Source of the DNA: Coptis chinensis | Taxonomy: Eukaryota > Streptophyta > Magnoliopsida > Ranunculales > Ranunculaceae | Assembly (NCBI GenBank): GCA_015680905.1 | Contig: CM027382.1 | Location: 15,287,501-15,351,500 of the forward strand | Length of the DNA stretch: 64,000 bases | Reading direction: 5' to 3' | Part shown: positions 37,896 to 48,203 of the stretch, piece after piece | Layout: every line of letters begins with the position of its first letter | Numbering within the stretch: the stretch's first letter is position 1 | The notes under the pieces: generated by a model | The model's database searches: none | The model's input: only the letters and a program-made list of their open reading frames with translations | What the model was told of the DNA's origin: nothing | Translations under genes and position numbers: made by a program

Positions 37896-38787
37896 ACAGC
37901 TTATGTGCAAGTATTACACTTTGAGGCAGGATGGGTCAACTGCATTCATAAGATCATGGGCTATTCAGGTGAGGTGGAAACCAGATGTACCAGATGTCTT
38001 GTTAATGTTGAAGAGAAAAGACAAGGTAGTTAACTAATTAAATTTTGATCGATCTCTTTCAGGGTTCATTAGATGGAAAGAATTGGACCGACTTGAGGGT
38101 ACATGAGAATGACCAAACAATATGCAAGCCAGGGCAGTTTGCTTCGTGGCCTATAAATGATCCGACTGCGCTGCTACCCTTCCAACTCTTCCGAGTTATC
38201 CTGACAGGTCCTACAACAAGTGATTCTATTCCATATCACTTGTGTGTTTGCTTAATAGAACTCTATGGTTATTTTCACTGATATAAAGTGCCTGCCTGAC
38301 CAATGTAGATAATGGCACAGAAGTGAGGCATGAGGTTTCAAAGCCTTCCATGTACAGTTTTTTGACAAATTAATAATAGGCTTACGTTGAGTGTGGGTTT
38401 AAGCTGAATTGAACATTGTAGCTGAACTATTTACTATAGTAATAACTAGGAGGATGTACTCACAAAAGTCACAAGCAACTGATGCATGAACCGTGGAGCC
38501 AGGACTTCAGGAGCCATGGAAAAGGCAGTTCCTTAGTTCGTGTGTAAGACCCAACCTTAGTTCCAGTTGAGATATGGTTGTGTGGCTTCGTAGTTTTACA
38601 TTTCAGTTGAGTTATGGTAATGCCATCATCGAACATTAACTCTGGGTTTAGTAATTGAGCCATTTTCACTAAACATATAGAGAGTTATAATCAGTATAAA
38701 ACATAGCTACTTGCTATATCAAAGATCCCAACTCTGGGTTTATTTACACCTTTCCCTTGTCCCAAGTACACTTTTTTTTGTGAACAC

Positions 38788-39037
38788 GATGAAGAAGTGC
38801 AAGTTAGATATTGTTCTCCCACCAGACCACCATTGAAGATATACTCTCAAGACTCTCAGTCAAGTCTCTTTTACGATTTCGGTGTGTATCAAAATCTTGG
38901 CGTCTGTTACAAACTGACTCAAAATTCGTTGAGGCACACCTTAGTGACTCAGACAAAAAAGAAGGACCTAAAACTTTAGCCACCATTGATCAGATTTATT
39001 CATTAGACGGTAAAGCAGGTAATCATGGCGTGCTAGA
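38788..39037 (+). pseudogene. F-box protein relic (N-terminal F-box only)
   Basis: ATGAAGAAGTGCAAG opens a frame reading MKKCKLDIVLPPD and then, after a one-base slip (extra C in GACCACC), EDILSRLSVKSLLRFRCVSK and SWRLLQTDSKFVEAHLS. This is a plant F-box, the SKP1-binding segment of SCF ubiquitin ligases. It stops soon after SLDGKAG; the F-box-associated domain (normally ~250 further residues) is missing. It is similar to the longer relic at 50416, including a shared upstream stretch (AAGATCC, AACTC, TTTATTTA). Confidence 0.82.
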
Positions 39038-39255
39038 GTGTTAGTCACCCTTTGAGGATATTCTCGTTTGATTGGGGTTCTTGTAAGGACAAAATTCCAA
39101 AATAATGAACCCAAAAAATAATGAACCCAAAATTAAAGTTTATTCATATTAAAAAAAGGTTATTTTATATAGTCATAGAAAATAAAATGATTAACATTAA
39201 CCACTCATATTACAACACTCTAACCATTCTTAACATTTTTCATTACAACACCTAA

Positions 39256-39721
39256 CTACTCACATTTTTCACATATCAAACACTTCAATAGATCAAGACC
39301 TTTTCCTTTAAGGTTCGCAAACTTTTTCAGCTCTCTAACACCATCACAACCATTTGGGCATGCTATCTGCGCATAGAGGGCAATATCTATACTAATGATC
39401 ATCCTCGCCACAACACATGCATATCAACAAACTGTTTCTATATATATATTCCATACCAGGACATATACCATTTGGACATTTCAAAAATCTTACTTTTTCT
39501 CCATCTTCGTTACAACTTCTATGTATGAGCAAATAACCTTGACAATGTGGTGCTTCATGACACCTTTTGTTCAGATACTTGCATGATAACGCAAGGTGTT
39601 TTCTTGAGGTGCAAATTTGGCACATCTCTTGATCGAGTGTATCAAAATAACATGATTGTTGAGTTGATTCGGCAACGTCAGTGTGTTGGCTAGTTTTTTG
39701 CAATAATGAAGAAAAAACCAT
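39256..39721 (-). CDS. Small Cys-rich protein, family not recognised
   Basis: A clean frame of 109 codons (39392-39721, stop TAG) starts MVFSSLLQKTSQHTDV and contains many cysteines in pairs: MCQICTSRKHLALSC, RCHEAPHCQGY, LKCPNGICPG, ICMCCGEDDH. In another frame, immediately after the stop, a related segment continues to 39256 (ACPNGCDGVRELKKFANL, KCLICEKCE), so the intended protein may be about 155 aa with a one-base slip near 39394. The CPNG...CxxC pattern repeats, suggesting two zinc-binding modules. On the minus strand GAGTATAAACTCC at about 39784-39796 is a good TATA box, giving a ~35-nt 5'UTR before this ATG. I do not know the family. Confidence 0.5.
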
Positions 39722-39783
39722 AGTTGTGGAGATAGTTTTGGAGTGTTAGGTGAGAATGAAGCAATTTCTTAAAATGCCGGAGT

Positions 39784-39796
39784 TTATACTCGATAG
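39784..39796 (-). promoter_or_regulatory. TATA box of the Cys-rich gene
   Basis: Minus-strand GAGTATAAACTCC lies about 65 bases upstream of the ATG at 39721, placing transcription start near 39758 with the usual 25-32 base spacing. Inference from position and sequence only. Confidence 0.45.
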
Positions 39797-39949
39797 CACG
39801 CGACATTGAATGGACTTGGTCTTGCCAGCCAATTTAATGGCGGGTTGGTGGCCCTACGATCAAATTCTATACAAAATTTGCGACCATCTAGAGTTGATCG
39901 AAATTTGCGACCAGTTTCTCTGGTCGCATTCTTCAAATATAAAGAGTAT

Positions 39950-40298
39950 ACTACCACCACCTAGAGATGCTCTAAGCTTTCCCGTTGTATTTGGAGCTGC
40001 CAACACTATGCTAGTATCAGGTGCAGTAAATCATTGGCCTTGGTTTATGGTGGCGTTCTTTTTCAACGTCTATACGTTTAGAAAGTACAAAGGATGGTGG
40101 CCAAAGTACAACTATATTTTAGCATCTGGACTTGATTTGGGGGTTGCTTTCTCAGCTCTTTTGACAAGTGCCGCACTCCAGTTTACGAAAGAGGTCTACG
40201 GTGTGGATTGGTGGGGCTTTGAGGTGGGTGATCATTGCTCTCTAGCACAGTGCCCTACTGCTTCAGGTGTGCATGTTGAAGGATGCCCCGTCTTCTAA
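39950..40298 (+). pseudogene. Oligopeptide transporter (OPT) C-terminal fragment
   Basis: The frame encodes the last part of a plant OPT-family proton-coupled peptide/metal-chelate transporter: VVFGAANTMLVSGAVNHWPW, then YKGWWPKYNYILASGLDLGV, and the end VDWWGFEVGDHCSLAQCPTA up to VEGCPVF and a stop. Relatives have GA..M.PP..AVN.. at the first motif, so it is altered here. Only about 115 of ~750 residues are present. The membrane parts before it are absent, and the sequence upstream (39807-39949) does not resemble OPT. It is a gene fragment, not a functional transporter. Confidence 0.82.
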
Positions 40299-40299
40299 C

Positions 40300-41346
40300 C
40301 CTTCACTTTGAGCATTATTAGTTGGAAACAAATTCCTAAGCTTAGCTTGGTTCTCTCCTTCCCGTTGTAAAATACTCCCGCAGGACCCGCAATTATTGAT
40401 CTCCCTTTTATCAAATTCTTAGTTTTAAATCACGTCCCTCAATCATTTTTTTTCTTCTAATTGCGCAAATTATTTTTCAATTTAATTATAATATTTTCAT
40501 TCACTCTTCAATGATTATATCACTCTTCAAATTGAATTTCAAAGTGAAAAAGAATTTCAGAGTTTCGTAGAGTGGGAATTCACTCTTCAATGATTACTAG
40601 CATTTTTATACTCTCGAGGAGCGTTGAATTAAGCATAGCATTAAAAAATTAAGCATCTCAACAATTTAATAGAAAAACTATTTCTTAAACTAAATAGGTA
40701 CGACGAAAAAATATTAAGCCCATAAATGGGCCAATCATGTTGCCACGTTAGAAGCAACCAAATTACTAAGTGTTCAAAACATTTATGATTGGGTCCTATT
40801 TTCTTGACTTTATTGTTTCTTTTATAATGGAGGACAAATATGTAATTTCAACAATACAACGAGGGCAATAAAAGAAACAAAATTAATGATGTGATGAATT
40901 CACGGTTACTCCTTCCGTTTTCTTTAAAGAAGTTAGATATCACGACCATCAAGCTTACAGACGCAAAAGATTTGCACTTTCGTCATGACACAAATGTAGG
41001 CAGAACTGCAGAAACACAATTGGAATTTTCTAAGGATGATCTCTAATTCTGCCTTAACCAACACTATAACAACACTATAACCTGTATTAGAGTCTTAGAG
41101 CTGTACGTGTTCATGTTATTGTATGAGTGTTTGTAGTCTGTACGTTGGCCTTTTGACCTTTTCAAATTACAGGGTACTAAAAGGAAATTAAAACAAAAGG
41201 GGAAATGGAAGAGCAGTCAATTAAGGATCTACAACCAAAACGAAATGAAAACATAAAAATGAGAATTGATTTTATATTTAGGCATGTATGAAAGCTGATT
41301 TGCATTTGAAGACCACTGTGAGTATCCAAGGAATATTCATGGACAC
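40300..41346. other. Gene-free AT-rich stretch
   Basis: No exon or element end that I can support. TTCACTCTTCAATGATTA occurs twice (about 40499 and 40579), a small local duplication. Confidence 0.5.
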
Positions 41347-41349
41347 TTA

Positions 41350-41794
41350 GGGCATCACCAATGGGGCCTGGATACGGGCCTTTATCTTCAAATTTGAAGG
41401 ACCAATCCAGAAAACAGCCCTCCAACGCAGCCCCTAAACAGGCCTCCATTTTTACCATCCTGGATATCTATCTTCATATCTATAGATGTTTTTAGAGGAG
41501 CCCATTCGCATATGATCTTTTATTTTGTAAAACAAACTGAAACGCATTAAATTTTGCTCACCCCGAGACTTCGAACAACCTACTCAACTCCGGCCGCTTA
41601 TACAAGGGCCAAACTTTGCCACCGGGCCGATGTCGGTTTGATTGCTTGAGTTTCTCGAATTTTAAAGTTGTTTTTCCAGTGTCGCTACCGAGATCCTCTA
41701 GTTTAGAGGTCCTTCATTTGATGCTTCTCCTTCAACCAAACCTTTAAACTGCTGATGTGGCCCTCTATTTTGAGGGCCTGCATTGGTGATGCCC
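41350..41794. mobile_element. 445-bp PIF/Harbinger-type MITE
   Basis: Perfect 14-bp inverted ends GGGCATCACCAATG (41350) and CATTGGTGATGCCC (41781-41794), flanked by TTA on both sides (41347-41349 and 41795-41797). A TTA target duplication with GGGC-starting ends is the mark of PIF/Harbinger (Tourist-like) elements. The interior is non-coding, with GGCC-rich subterminal parts. Confidence 0.85.
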
Positions 41795-42004
41795 TTAAAG
41801 AATACATTTGAAGACCATTTGCAAATAATTGACAGCAAATTAAACACATTTATTTACTTCATAAGAAAACTTAAATACATAAGAGAATAGCACTACGCAG
41901 CGCAAACACCACATACTAAAGCAAATACATGTCCTTACACAGACTGACAAACACATTAGAAAACCAAGAAACAAACCGTACACAAACTGACAAGCATACA
42001 TTAG

Positions 42005-42205
42005 GAGTCCGAATTTGTTCACCAGCGGCTATTGCTAGTGAAATCCACCAGCGCTAATTGAAGCCCACGTGTATTACTAAACTATCCGTTTTTTCTTTTT
42101 TCTTTTTTAGAAAAACAATATATATAAAAAACAAAAAAGGAATTAAACTATTTCTCGTACTCTCTGTCTCTCTCCCACTTCCCTCCAATTTCTTTCTCTC
42201 CCGCT
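42005..42205 (+). repeat. MULE left TIR
   Basis: Pairs with the inverse of about 47170-47397. Shared landmarks in order are CACCAGCGGCTAYTGCTRGTG, the CACGTGTATTACTAAACTAT run, ACAATATATMTAAAAAACAA and TACTCTCTGTCTCTCTCCCA. The arm overlaps the probable transposase promoter. Confidence 0.88.
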
Positions 42206-42364
42206 CATCCCCTTTCTTCTCCATTCTTCCCCTACCTCACGTAAAAACAAAAAGTACGGAAAAATAAAAATAACAAAATACTTATTTTTTTTCTCATACA
42301 CATTTGGACTCCCCTCGTCTCTCTACTCGTTTTATCTTTTTTCTTGTCATTTTGTTCAATAAAA

Positions 42365-45213
42365 ATGGAACCAGTAATTGGAATGACATTCGACAGTGTT
42401 AAACATGCTCATGATTATTATAATAGTTATGCAAGAGCAGTTGGGTTTAGCGTGAGGGTTAAAAGATCAAACAGTAGTCGCTCCGATTCTAAAAAAATAT
42501 TAAAATGTTGTCTTTGTTGTTCTTGCGAAGGAGTATACAAAAAGATCAAAACGCCGGAGAAAAAGAGAGATGAAAGGCGATTTAAGTGTTTGAAGAATGA
42601 GAAGTATGTTTTGACTAAGTTCACTAGTGAACATAGTCATGATCTTGTTCCTCCATTAGATTCTAATTTATTAAGGTCTCACAGGTCAACAGATGAATCC
42701 CAGGAAGGAATGATGAAGAAAATGTATTCGGCGGGACTAAAACCAAGTCAAATTCACTCTTATGCTTGCGCAGAAGCGGGAGGAGCCAAATATCTGGACT
42801 ACACTCGAATTGACTGTAATAACCGGTTGCAGAAAGAGCGAAGAGAGTATCTCAAGAAAGGAGATGCCCAATGTCTTCTTGATTATTTCGTGGGGAAAAA
42901 AGAGAATAAATTCTTTTTATTCTATTCGGTACAATGAAGACAATGAAATAACCGGAGTTTTCTTCGTGATCACGAGAAGTCAAGACGAGACTACTGGATT
43001 ATTTGGTGATGCAATTGGTTTTGACACAACCTTCAAAACAAATAATTATAATCTAGTGTGTGCTCCAATTGTTGGTATTAACAGTCATGGACAAAAGCAA
43101 AGCTTTTTGGTTGTGGCTTATTGAGTGATGAAACCACACAATCATTCATTTGGTTATTTAACACGCTCTTGGAAGCCATGGGGAAAACAAATAAAAACTA
43201 TTTTCACTGATCAAGCTATGGCCATTTCTAATGCAATTGATGATGTATTCTCAGATAGTAGTCATCAACTTTGTCTTTGGCACCTACGTATGAATGCTCT
43301 AAAGAATTTGGCGAAAAAGTTTGGTCAGTTCGAAAAAATTTATACGATGTTCAAGAAATGCATATATGAACCAGAGATTGTAAGTGAATTTGAAGAGAAT
43401 TGGGAAGCCATGCTTAAAGAATTTGGATTGGAAGAAAATAATTGGTTGAGTACTTTGTATAAGTCACGTGAAAAGTGGGCCCAAGTTTATGCACGCACTT
43501 TTTTTTGTGATGGGATGACAACAACTCAAAGAAGCGAGAGCATCAATTCATTGCTGAAGCAATACTTTGGGAGTACTATCATTCTTCGACAGTTTGTTGA
43601 CCAGTACTCAAAAGCTGTGGACCATTTGCGCGAGAATGAAAGAGTAGCAGAGACCAAATCTAAGCAAATTGCACCCAACTTAATCTCTACTTGGCGTGTT
43701 GAGAGAGAAGCATCAAAAAAATATACAAAAAAGATATTTAGCCTTTTCCAGCAAGAGTATACAAAACTTCTTAATCTTCGTTTATTGCAGGAATCGAGAG
43801 ACGAGAATACTATTATTTACAAAGTTAAAGAGAGGGGAACGGACAAAAAGGATCGTACACTGACATATGTTCAAGCAAAACAAACAGTGCAATGTTCGTG
43901 CAGAAAATTTGAATTCCAAGGTACTTTATTTTTCGCTAATATTTTTGTTTTGCTTATCATTTGGATTTATTTTGAAAAAAATTTATTGGTTTGAATTCTA
44001 AGGTATCCTTTGCTCTCATGCGTTAAAATTGTTCCATGAATTGGAGTTTACAAGTCTGCCTTCACATTATTATTTGAAGAGGTGGTCGAAGGAGTGTATA
44101 AATGAAGTTGTCTATGACGCATATGGTGATGCAATTCGTAGTGACTTGGATCCATTGTCAACGACTCGTTACAGTGAGTTGTCACATAATTCACAAAATG
44201 TTATTACTATTGGTGCAAAGTCAAATTCATTATGTGCCTATGCAAACTCAAAGTTACTAGAACTCCATAAGGAATTGATAGCCTTAGATGCTTTGGAGAA
44301 AGAACGAGCTGTGGGAAATTCAGAAAAAATCACATTAGAAACTTATGATAATTCACCACAAGACTCCTATGATGATGTGCAATTGAGAGCCCCAAAAGTA
44401 AAGCCAAGTCGAGGCTCGTCAAAAAGAAAGAAGGGTGTTCTGGAAAGGATCACACAAAAGAAGACAGTTCAATCCAAGCAAAAAGGTTTGTACTTGTATT
44501 TGTTTCTTTTGAATACATTGGTTTGTCACACGTACACTTACAATTTTTGTATATGTAGGTGCTGGAGATGAAAATGCAACCATGACGGACAAACTATCAA
44601 GTAACCCAATTGATATGGGTGATACTTTAAAAGTGAGTGGATGAGCTTCTTCTAAGATTTACAAACAAATTTGTTTATTTTCCTTATTATTTTGAAATAA
44701 GATCAAACCTATACATGATTGTGCCTCTTTACTTTGCAACAGTCAGGTCCTTCGGCAAGCGAAAACAGGAACCCGGGCAATTTGGATGCTCATCCTAATA
44801 CCTACAATGCTACTCAGGTGTGATACCAAAAAATTATATAACCCAAATTAAATGGGGCCGGGATTTCTTCTTGCATTATCATATCACAGTAATTATAATT
44901 AGTTTTATTTTCATTCATTGTTGTGTAGGAGTTTTTTACATACCAACCACATAACTCAAATCAGGTGCCGCTTATGCAACAAATCATCTATCCACCAACT
45001 TATATGACGGGATACCCGATGATGTACGACACTGATGGTGCTCCACAAGTGAATCATCAACAACAAAGTGATGGACCATTCTTTTTAACCAGTGACCAGG
45101 ATAGGAATCAATCGTTCGTTTCAAGCGAATGCCCTGTACCTATGTTTTACATGCCAAGTTATCCAGGAGGTCCGGTTCGAAGGCTACATTTTCAAGACTC
45201 GTCAAGGGCTTAG
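42365..45213 (+). pseudogene. FAR1/FHY3-like MULE transposase
   Basis: Start ATG at MEPVIGMTFDSVKHAHDYYN. Order of domains: FAR1-type DNA-binding zinc domain (residues ~5-100; CCLCCSCEG... HSHDLVPP), MULE transposase DDE core (GDAIGFDTTFKTNNYNLVCA; KTIFTDQAMAISNAI; HQLCLWHLRMNALK) and SWIM zinc finger (VQCSCRKFEFQ, split by an intron at 43921-44002, then GILCSHALKL), then a C-terminal tail in exons 44003-44485, 44559-44631, 44743-44817 and 44929-45213, ending FQDSSRA. Length matches autonomous FAR1-like transposases. Three one-base slips, each in a short homopolymer (near 42913, 43103 and 43181), break the frame in the core; otherwise there are no stops. It may be a recently dead gene or a live one with consensus errors. 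Confidence 0.88.
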
Positions 45214-45436
45214 TAACCTATGTTGCTGTAAATAAGAAAAAAATTCAGCTCTAGAGAAGAACCATTAATAATGTCAAGGCTAGTAGGTTATGTTTGGCCG
45301 GTTTGGGATATAATCTATTGTTTTGTAACGCGGTAGTTTTATTGGATGTTATGTTTGGGACATAAATCTTAATTTGCTCTCTATTTTGAAAGGAGTATTT
45401 TGAAAGCTCTCTATTTTATTGGATGTTCTATTTTAT

Positions 45437-45771
45437 GGTTATTTTATAGCCTGAACTTGCATTTGGAGCTGTCTCCTCACAACTTCAAATGGATAAGTGG
45501 AAGCTTCAGCACAAGTGCCAACAATAGCCCCATAGAGCAACGTTCCCATGGGACCCAACTCCATTTGTTTAGGTGAGCAAAGTATGGTAGCAGTAATCCC
45601 AACAGCAGTACTATATAGTTCTTGAAACTCCATTTGTCTTGATGAGCTCACATAGTTCTTCTTCTCCCCAAGTACTATATATTCCAGCTTAAGTCTCTCA
45701 AGCGGAGCAACAATAGTTCTTGAAACCGTTGCAGCTATGGCTCCACACCATAGATGCTTTGTGGTGTTCAA
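45437..45771 (-). pseudogene. Captured mitochondrial carrier (BTL3-like) fragment
   Basis: The minus frame reads KHLWCGAIAATVSRTIVAPL, ERLKLEYIVLGEKKN, then ELYSTAVGITATILC, MELGPMGTLLYGAIVGTCAE and ASTYPFEVVRRQLQMQ. These are parts of repeat 1 (PLERLK, a PxD/ExxK carrier signature) and repeat 3 (YPFEVVRRQLQMQ) of a plant mitochondrial carrier of the BTL3/adenine-nucleotide type. The middle, including most of repeat 2, is absent, so non-adjacent pieces are fused. It lies inside the MULE downstream of and opposite to the transposase, the arrangement expected of gene capture. Not a working carrier. Confidence 0.82.
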
Positions 45772-45904
45772 TGCACCATGTGATCGGTTGAACTTCAGAT
45801 TCGAAGAAAATAAATTATGTTAGAAGGCAAATAATATATTGTATAACTAACATTCAAATTCTTGTATAACGTAAGGCTGAACATGACGTATTTTGGTAAG
45901 AACA

Positions 45905-46200
45905 ATCAAGAAAAAAGAGCTGCCAAGAGTTGCTTTGCCATAGTTCGGTGACTTGTGACTTGATCAACTAGTGCTACCATAGGTATTTGGTGTTTAGGTA
46001 ACTTGACAAAGTTGAACTCGCTAATCGGAAAATTAGAAATGCAGAAGGCAAATAAAATATGCATGGTATACCTAACAGTCACATGGCTGAAAAAAGAGCT
46101 GCTAAGCTAGGGCTCCTCGCCGTAGTTCGGTTGAGCACCAAACATAGTATGACTCATCTGGCTCAACTAGTGCTATCATAAGCTATTTGGAGATGGAGGT
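45905..46200. repeat. Diverged duplication inside the MULE
   Basis: A block with GAGCTGC(C/T)AAG, GTAGTTCGGT-like, CAACTAGTGCTAYCATA and TATTTGG words appears at about 45917-46000 and again at about 46090-46180. Non-coding. Confidence 0.55.
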
Positions 46201-46372
46201 ATTGGCTACAAATAGCTCTAAGCTTGAGCACTAAGAATATTCAAACGGGGACAAATTCAAGAGAGTTAAACTAATTGTGACGAGAACTAACACGACTTGG
46301 GGGACGTAGAAGACACAAGAAATTAAACCAAATACATGGAATCAATACTAATTTGCAATGTTTCAACTCTAA

Positions 46373-46461
46373 CGATCTTAGTGGATTCGAACCACCATCT
46401 CTTGGGATATAAATGTGCCGCATTTTGATCCCAAGCGCTTTGCCTTTTAAGCTAAAGATCC
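46373..46461 (-). tRNA. tRNA-like sequence inside the MULE, probably a relic
   Basis: On the minus strand GGATCTT (46455-46461) can pair with AAGATC (near 46373-46379). TAGCTTAAAAGGCAAAGC fits an A box/D arm and GGTGGTTCGAATCCACT fits a T arm with a good B box. The anticodon region TTGGGAT...ATCCCAA encloses 19 bases rather than 7, so it would need an intron or is deformed. I cannot assign an amino acid. It could be a tRNA-derived SINE head or a captured tRNA. Confidence 0.35.
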
Positions 46462-46479
46462 ATTTAAAAATCACATAAC

Positions 46480-47100
46480 CAATTCCAAGAATTTAATATC
46501 ACGGTGATTTATCGAAATACATGCATACGGGCTGCCATGAACAAGCTTTTCAAAGAATTTCAGAAGACCAAGCAACAACATTTTCCACTCATTTCTTGGA
46601 AATTTAAAACAAACAAGCTTTTAAAATTATGCAATGTTAATAAAAAGAAAATTCAAGGTAGCAAGAGGCTTCACCAAAAAACTCTATGAGCAGCATTGTT
46701 AATAAATATAATAGTAAGAAATCAAACAGCCGCATCATTAAACTACACCAAGTTGTAAACAAATAAGTTAAAATCACTCATTGATAATCATATTTTCCTT
46801 TTGAATATGAAACCGCTCAATTGGTGTCGCATTATTCTCGAAACAAGCATCGAAAAAATTCATATCATAAATTCATTACTGGGTATACCAAAACCCACCA
46901 ATTATTAACAATTTCTAAATTCATAGACCCTAACTTACAAATTCAAATTAATTCACACATTTACAAATTAGTTGTACACGAACTACTTAACCAAAGATCA
47001 ATGAGCAAAGAACAAACATCACCAATAAAAAGCAAAAAAATAGATAATGTAGAAAATAACATCTTGGTGACAGAGAGAGATTGAGAGCACCAAATTACTT
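46480..47100. other. MULE interior, non-coding
   Basis: AT-rich, only short chance frames, up to the right TIR. Confidence 0.5.
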
Positions 47101-47169
47101 AATAAGGAGGTTCCTCTTTTGCGTAACAGAATTGGGTCCTCTTTGTTGGAGAGAGAAGACGAATCGGAG

Positions 47170-47397
47170 ATAGAAATAAGTTTGAGGGAAGGAGTAGGGA
47201 AGTGGGAGAGAGACAGAGAGTACGACATTGTTGGGGAGAGAATTGGAGAAGAAATAGTTTTATTCTTTTTTTGTTTTTTAGATATATTGTTTCTCTAAAA
47301 AAGAAAAAAAAAACGGATAGTTTAGTAATACACGTGGGCTTCAATTAGCGCTGGTGGATTTCACCAGCAGTAGCCGCTGGTGAACAAATTCGGACTC
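47170..47397 (-). repeat. MULE right TIR
   Basis: Inverted copy of the left TIR. It is slightly longer because of a small extra stretch (around 47215-47245, near ACATTGTTGGGGAGAG). Confidence 0.88.
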
Positions 47398-47505
47398 ATA
47401 CATTAGAAAACCAAGAAACAAACAGTATAAATAACTAATTATTAGTACCACCAATGTCATACTAAAGCCCTACTGTGCATTGACCGCCGCCAAACCGAAG
47501 TCATA

Positions 47506-47652
47506 TCACGGGTGAGGTTGACAATAGGTTGGGTCCTTCTTACAGTTGCAGTTTCCGCTAGCAGATTCTGCTGGTGTGGTATTTGCCATCAGTATAAGCA
47601 TGATGAGCATTAACACTTGTATAAAGACAGTGATGATCACATGCTTTGCCAT
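47506..47652 (-). CDS. Small secreted Cys-containing peptide (48 aa)
   Basis: From the ATG at 47652 the product begins MAKHVIITVFIQVLMLIMLI, a strongly hydrophobic signal peptide, then LMANTTPAESASG and a short mature part NCNCKKDPTYCQPHP before the stop. Three cysteines remain in the mature peptide. An upstream in-frame ATG at 47721 exists, but TATATAAA at 47739-47746 (minus strand) puts transcription start near 47710, downstream of that ATG, so 47652 is the better start. I do not recognise the family. A secreted signalling or antimicrobial-type peptide is a guess from its build. Confidence 0.55.
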   Translation of the reverse strand: MAKHVIITVFIQVLMLIMLILMANTTPAESASGNCNCKKDPTYCQPHP

Positions 47653-47738
47653 TGTTTGAAAAAAATGATGATAAGAATTGCGATAGACTTTGCAGTGATT
47701 TTGTTTCTTCTGAGGTTGCATGAAGGTATAATGACTTC

Positions 47739-47746
47739 TTTATATA
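47739..47746 (-). promoter_or_regulatory. TATA box of the secreted-peptide gene
   Basis: Minus-strand TATATAAA about 90 bases before the chosen ATG at 47652. Spacing predicts a 5'UTR of roughly 55-60 bases. Confidence 0.5.
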
Positions 47747-48167
47747 GCCGAAGAAGATGAAAGTATGGACAACGCTGCTATTAAATGACATGTGAATCTA
47801 CATAGATGGATATAGGGGGTTTCGATCACACCCCCTGAAATTAGAAAAGTTCCACTACCACATAACTAATTGCTTAGAAAAATCTTCAAAAAAAAAAAAA
47901 AAAACTAATAAAAAACATTCCAATAAACCAATTTTTTTTTACTTTTATTTTTGGGCTTACAAAATTATCACTTATCATTTATTTTGGACAAATGTGTCTT
48001 TGAATATGTTTGATGGGTTGATGGGACTAAAACAAATAGTCAGAGTCCCAAAAGCCCAACCAGTCAGTTTGTATAATTCTAATCACCTATAAAAAACTCG
48101 TATGATCTCTCTCATTTCTTTCATTCTCAATTCTTAAACAAATTGTCATACCTCAACCTAAAAATCC

Positions 48168-48168
48168 A

Positions 48169-48199
<31 letters not shown>

Positions 48200-48203
48200 C
48201 ACA
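48168..48203 (+). repeat. A-run followed by (CA)n microsatellite
   Basis: A run of A is followed directly by about ten CA units. Simple sequence, no gene. Confidence 0.9.

Larger units (their letters stand above)
32328..38281 (+). pseudogene. BTB/BACK/F5-8C domain protein (At2g30600 type), frame-broken as written
   Basis: Twelve exons: 32328-33128, 33289-33618, 33774-34004, 34387-34548, 35493-35706, 35791-35838, 35922-35978, 36301-36433, 36520-36594, 36687-36767, 37900-37968, 38063-38281. The protein resembles Arabidopsis At2g30600 (about 809 aa): an N-terminal domain (FREAGRGCVSFEAFAHNDV, NSPHYTVIIGSHRNRR), two BTB/POZ folds (SDMFFVVGMEEKVVPAHKVI; TDVDIYIDGHKLAARSHKII), a BACK region and a C-terminal discoidin-like domain (GSLDGKNWTDLRVHENDQT). 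BTB proteins are usually CUL3 substrate adaptors. Start chosen at MDGKKQ, which aligns with relatives. Exon 5 has one extra C in GCCCGACG, exon 7 lacks two bases, and exon 8 lacks one G and gains one base, each compared with the second copy at 62479. Exon 5 thus stops early. Either a recent pseudogene or consensus errors in a live gene; all other exons are clean. Confidence 0.88.
42005..47397 (+). mobile_element. 5.4-kb MULE with long TIRs and 9-bp target duplication
   Basis: Ends are GAGTCCGAATTTGTTCACCA and its inverse TGGTGAACAAATTCGGACTC. The TIRs stay alignable for about 200 bp. ATACATTAG flanks both sides (41996-42004 and 47398-47406), a perfect 9-bp duplication as made by Mutator-like elements. 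Inside are a FAR1-type transposase gene, a captured piece of a mitochondrial carrier gene on the other strand, and a tRNA-like sequence. The perfect duplication and well-kept TIRs point to a fairly recent insertion. Confidence 0.95.

Noticed and set aside
47653-47721. Upstream ATG for the secreted peptide
   Set aside because: It lies only 18 bases from the TATA box, upstream of the expected transcription start, and its extension would precede the signal peptide.
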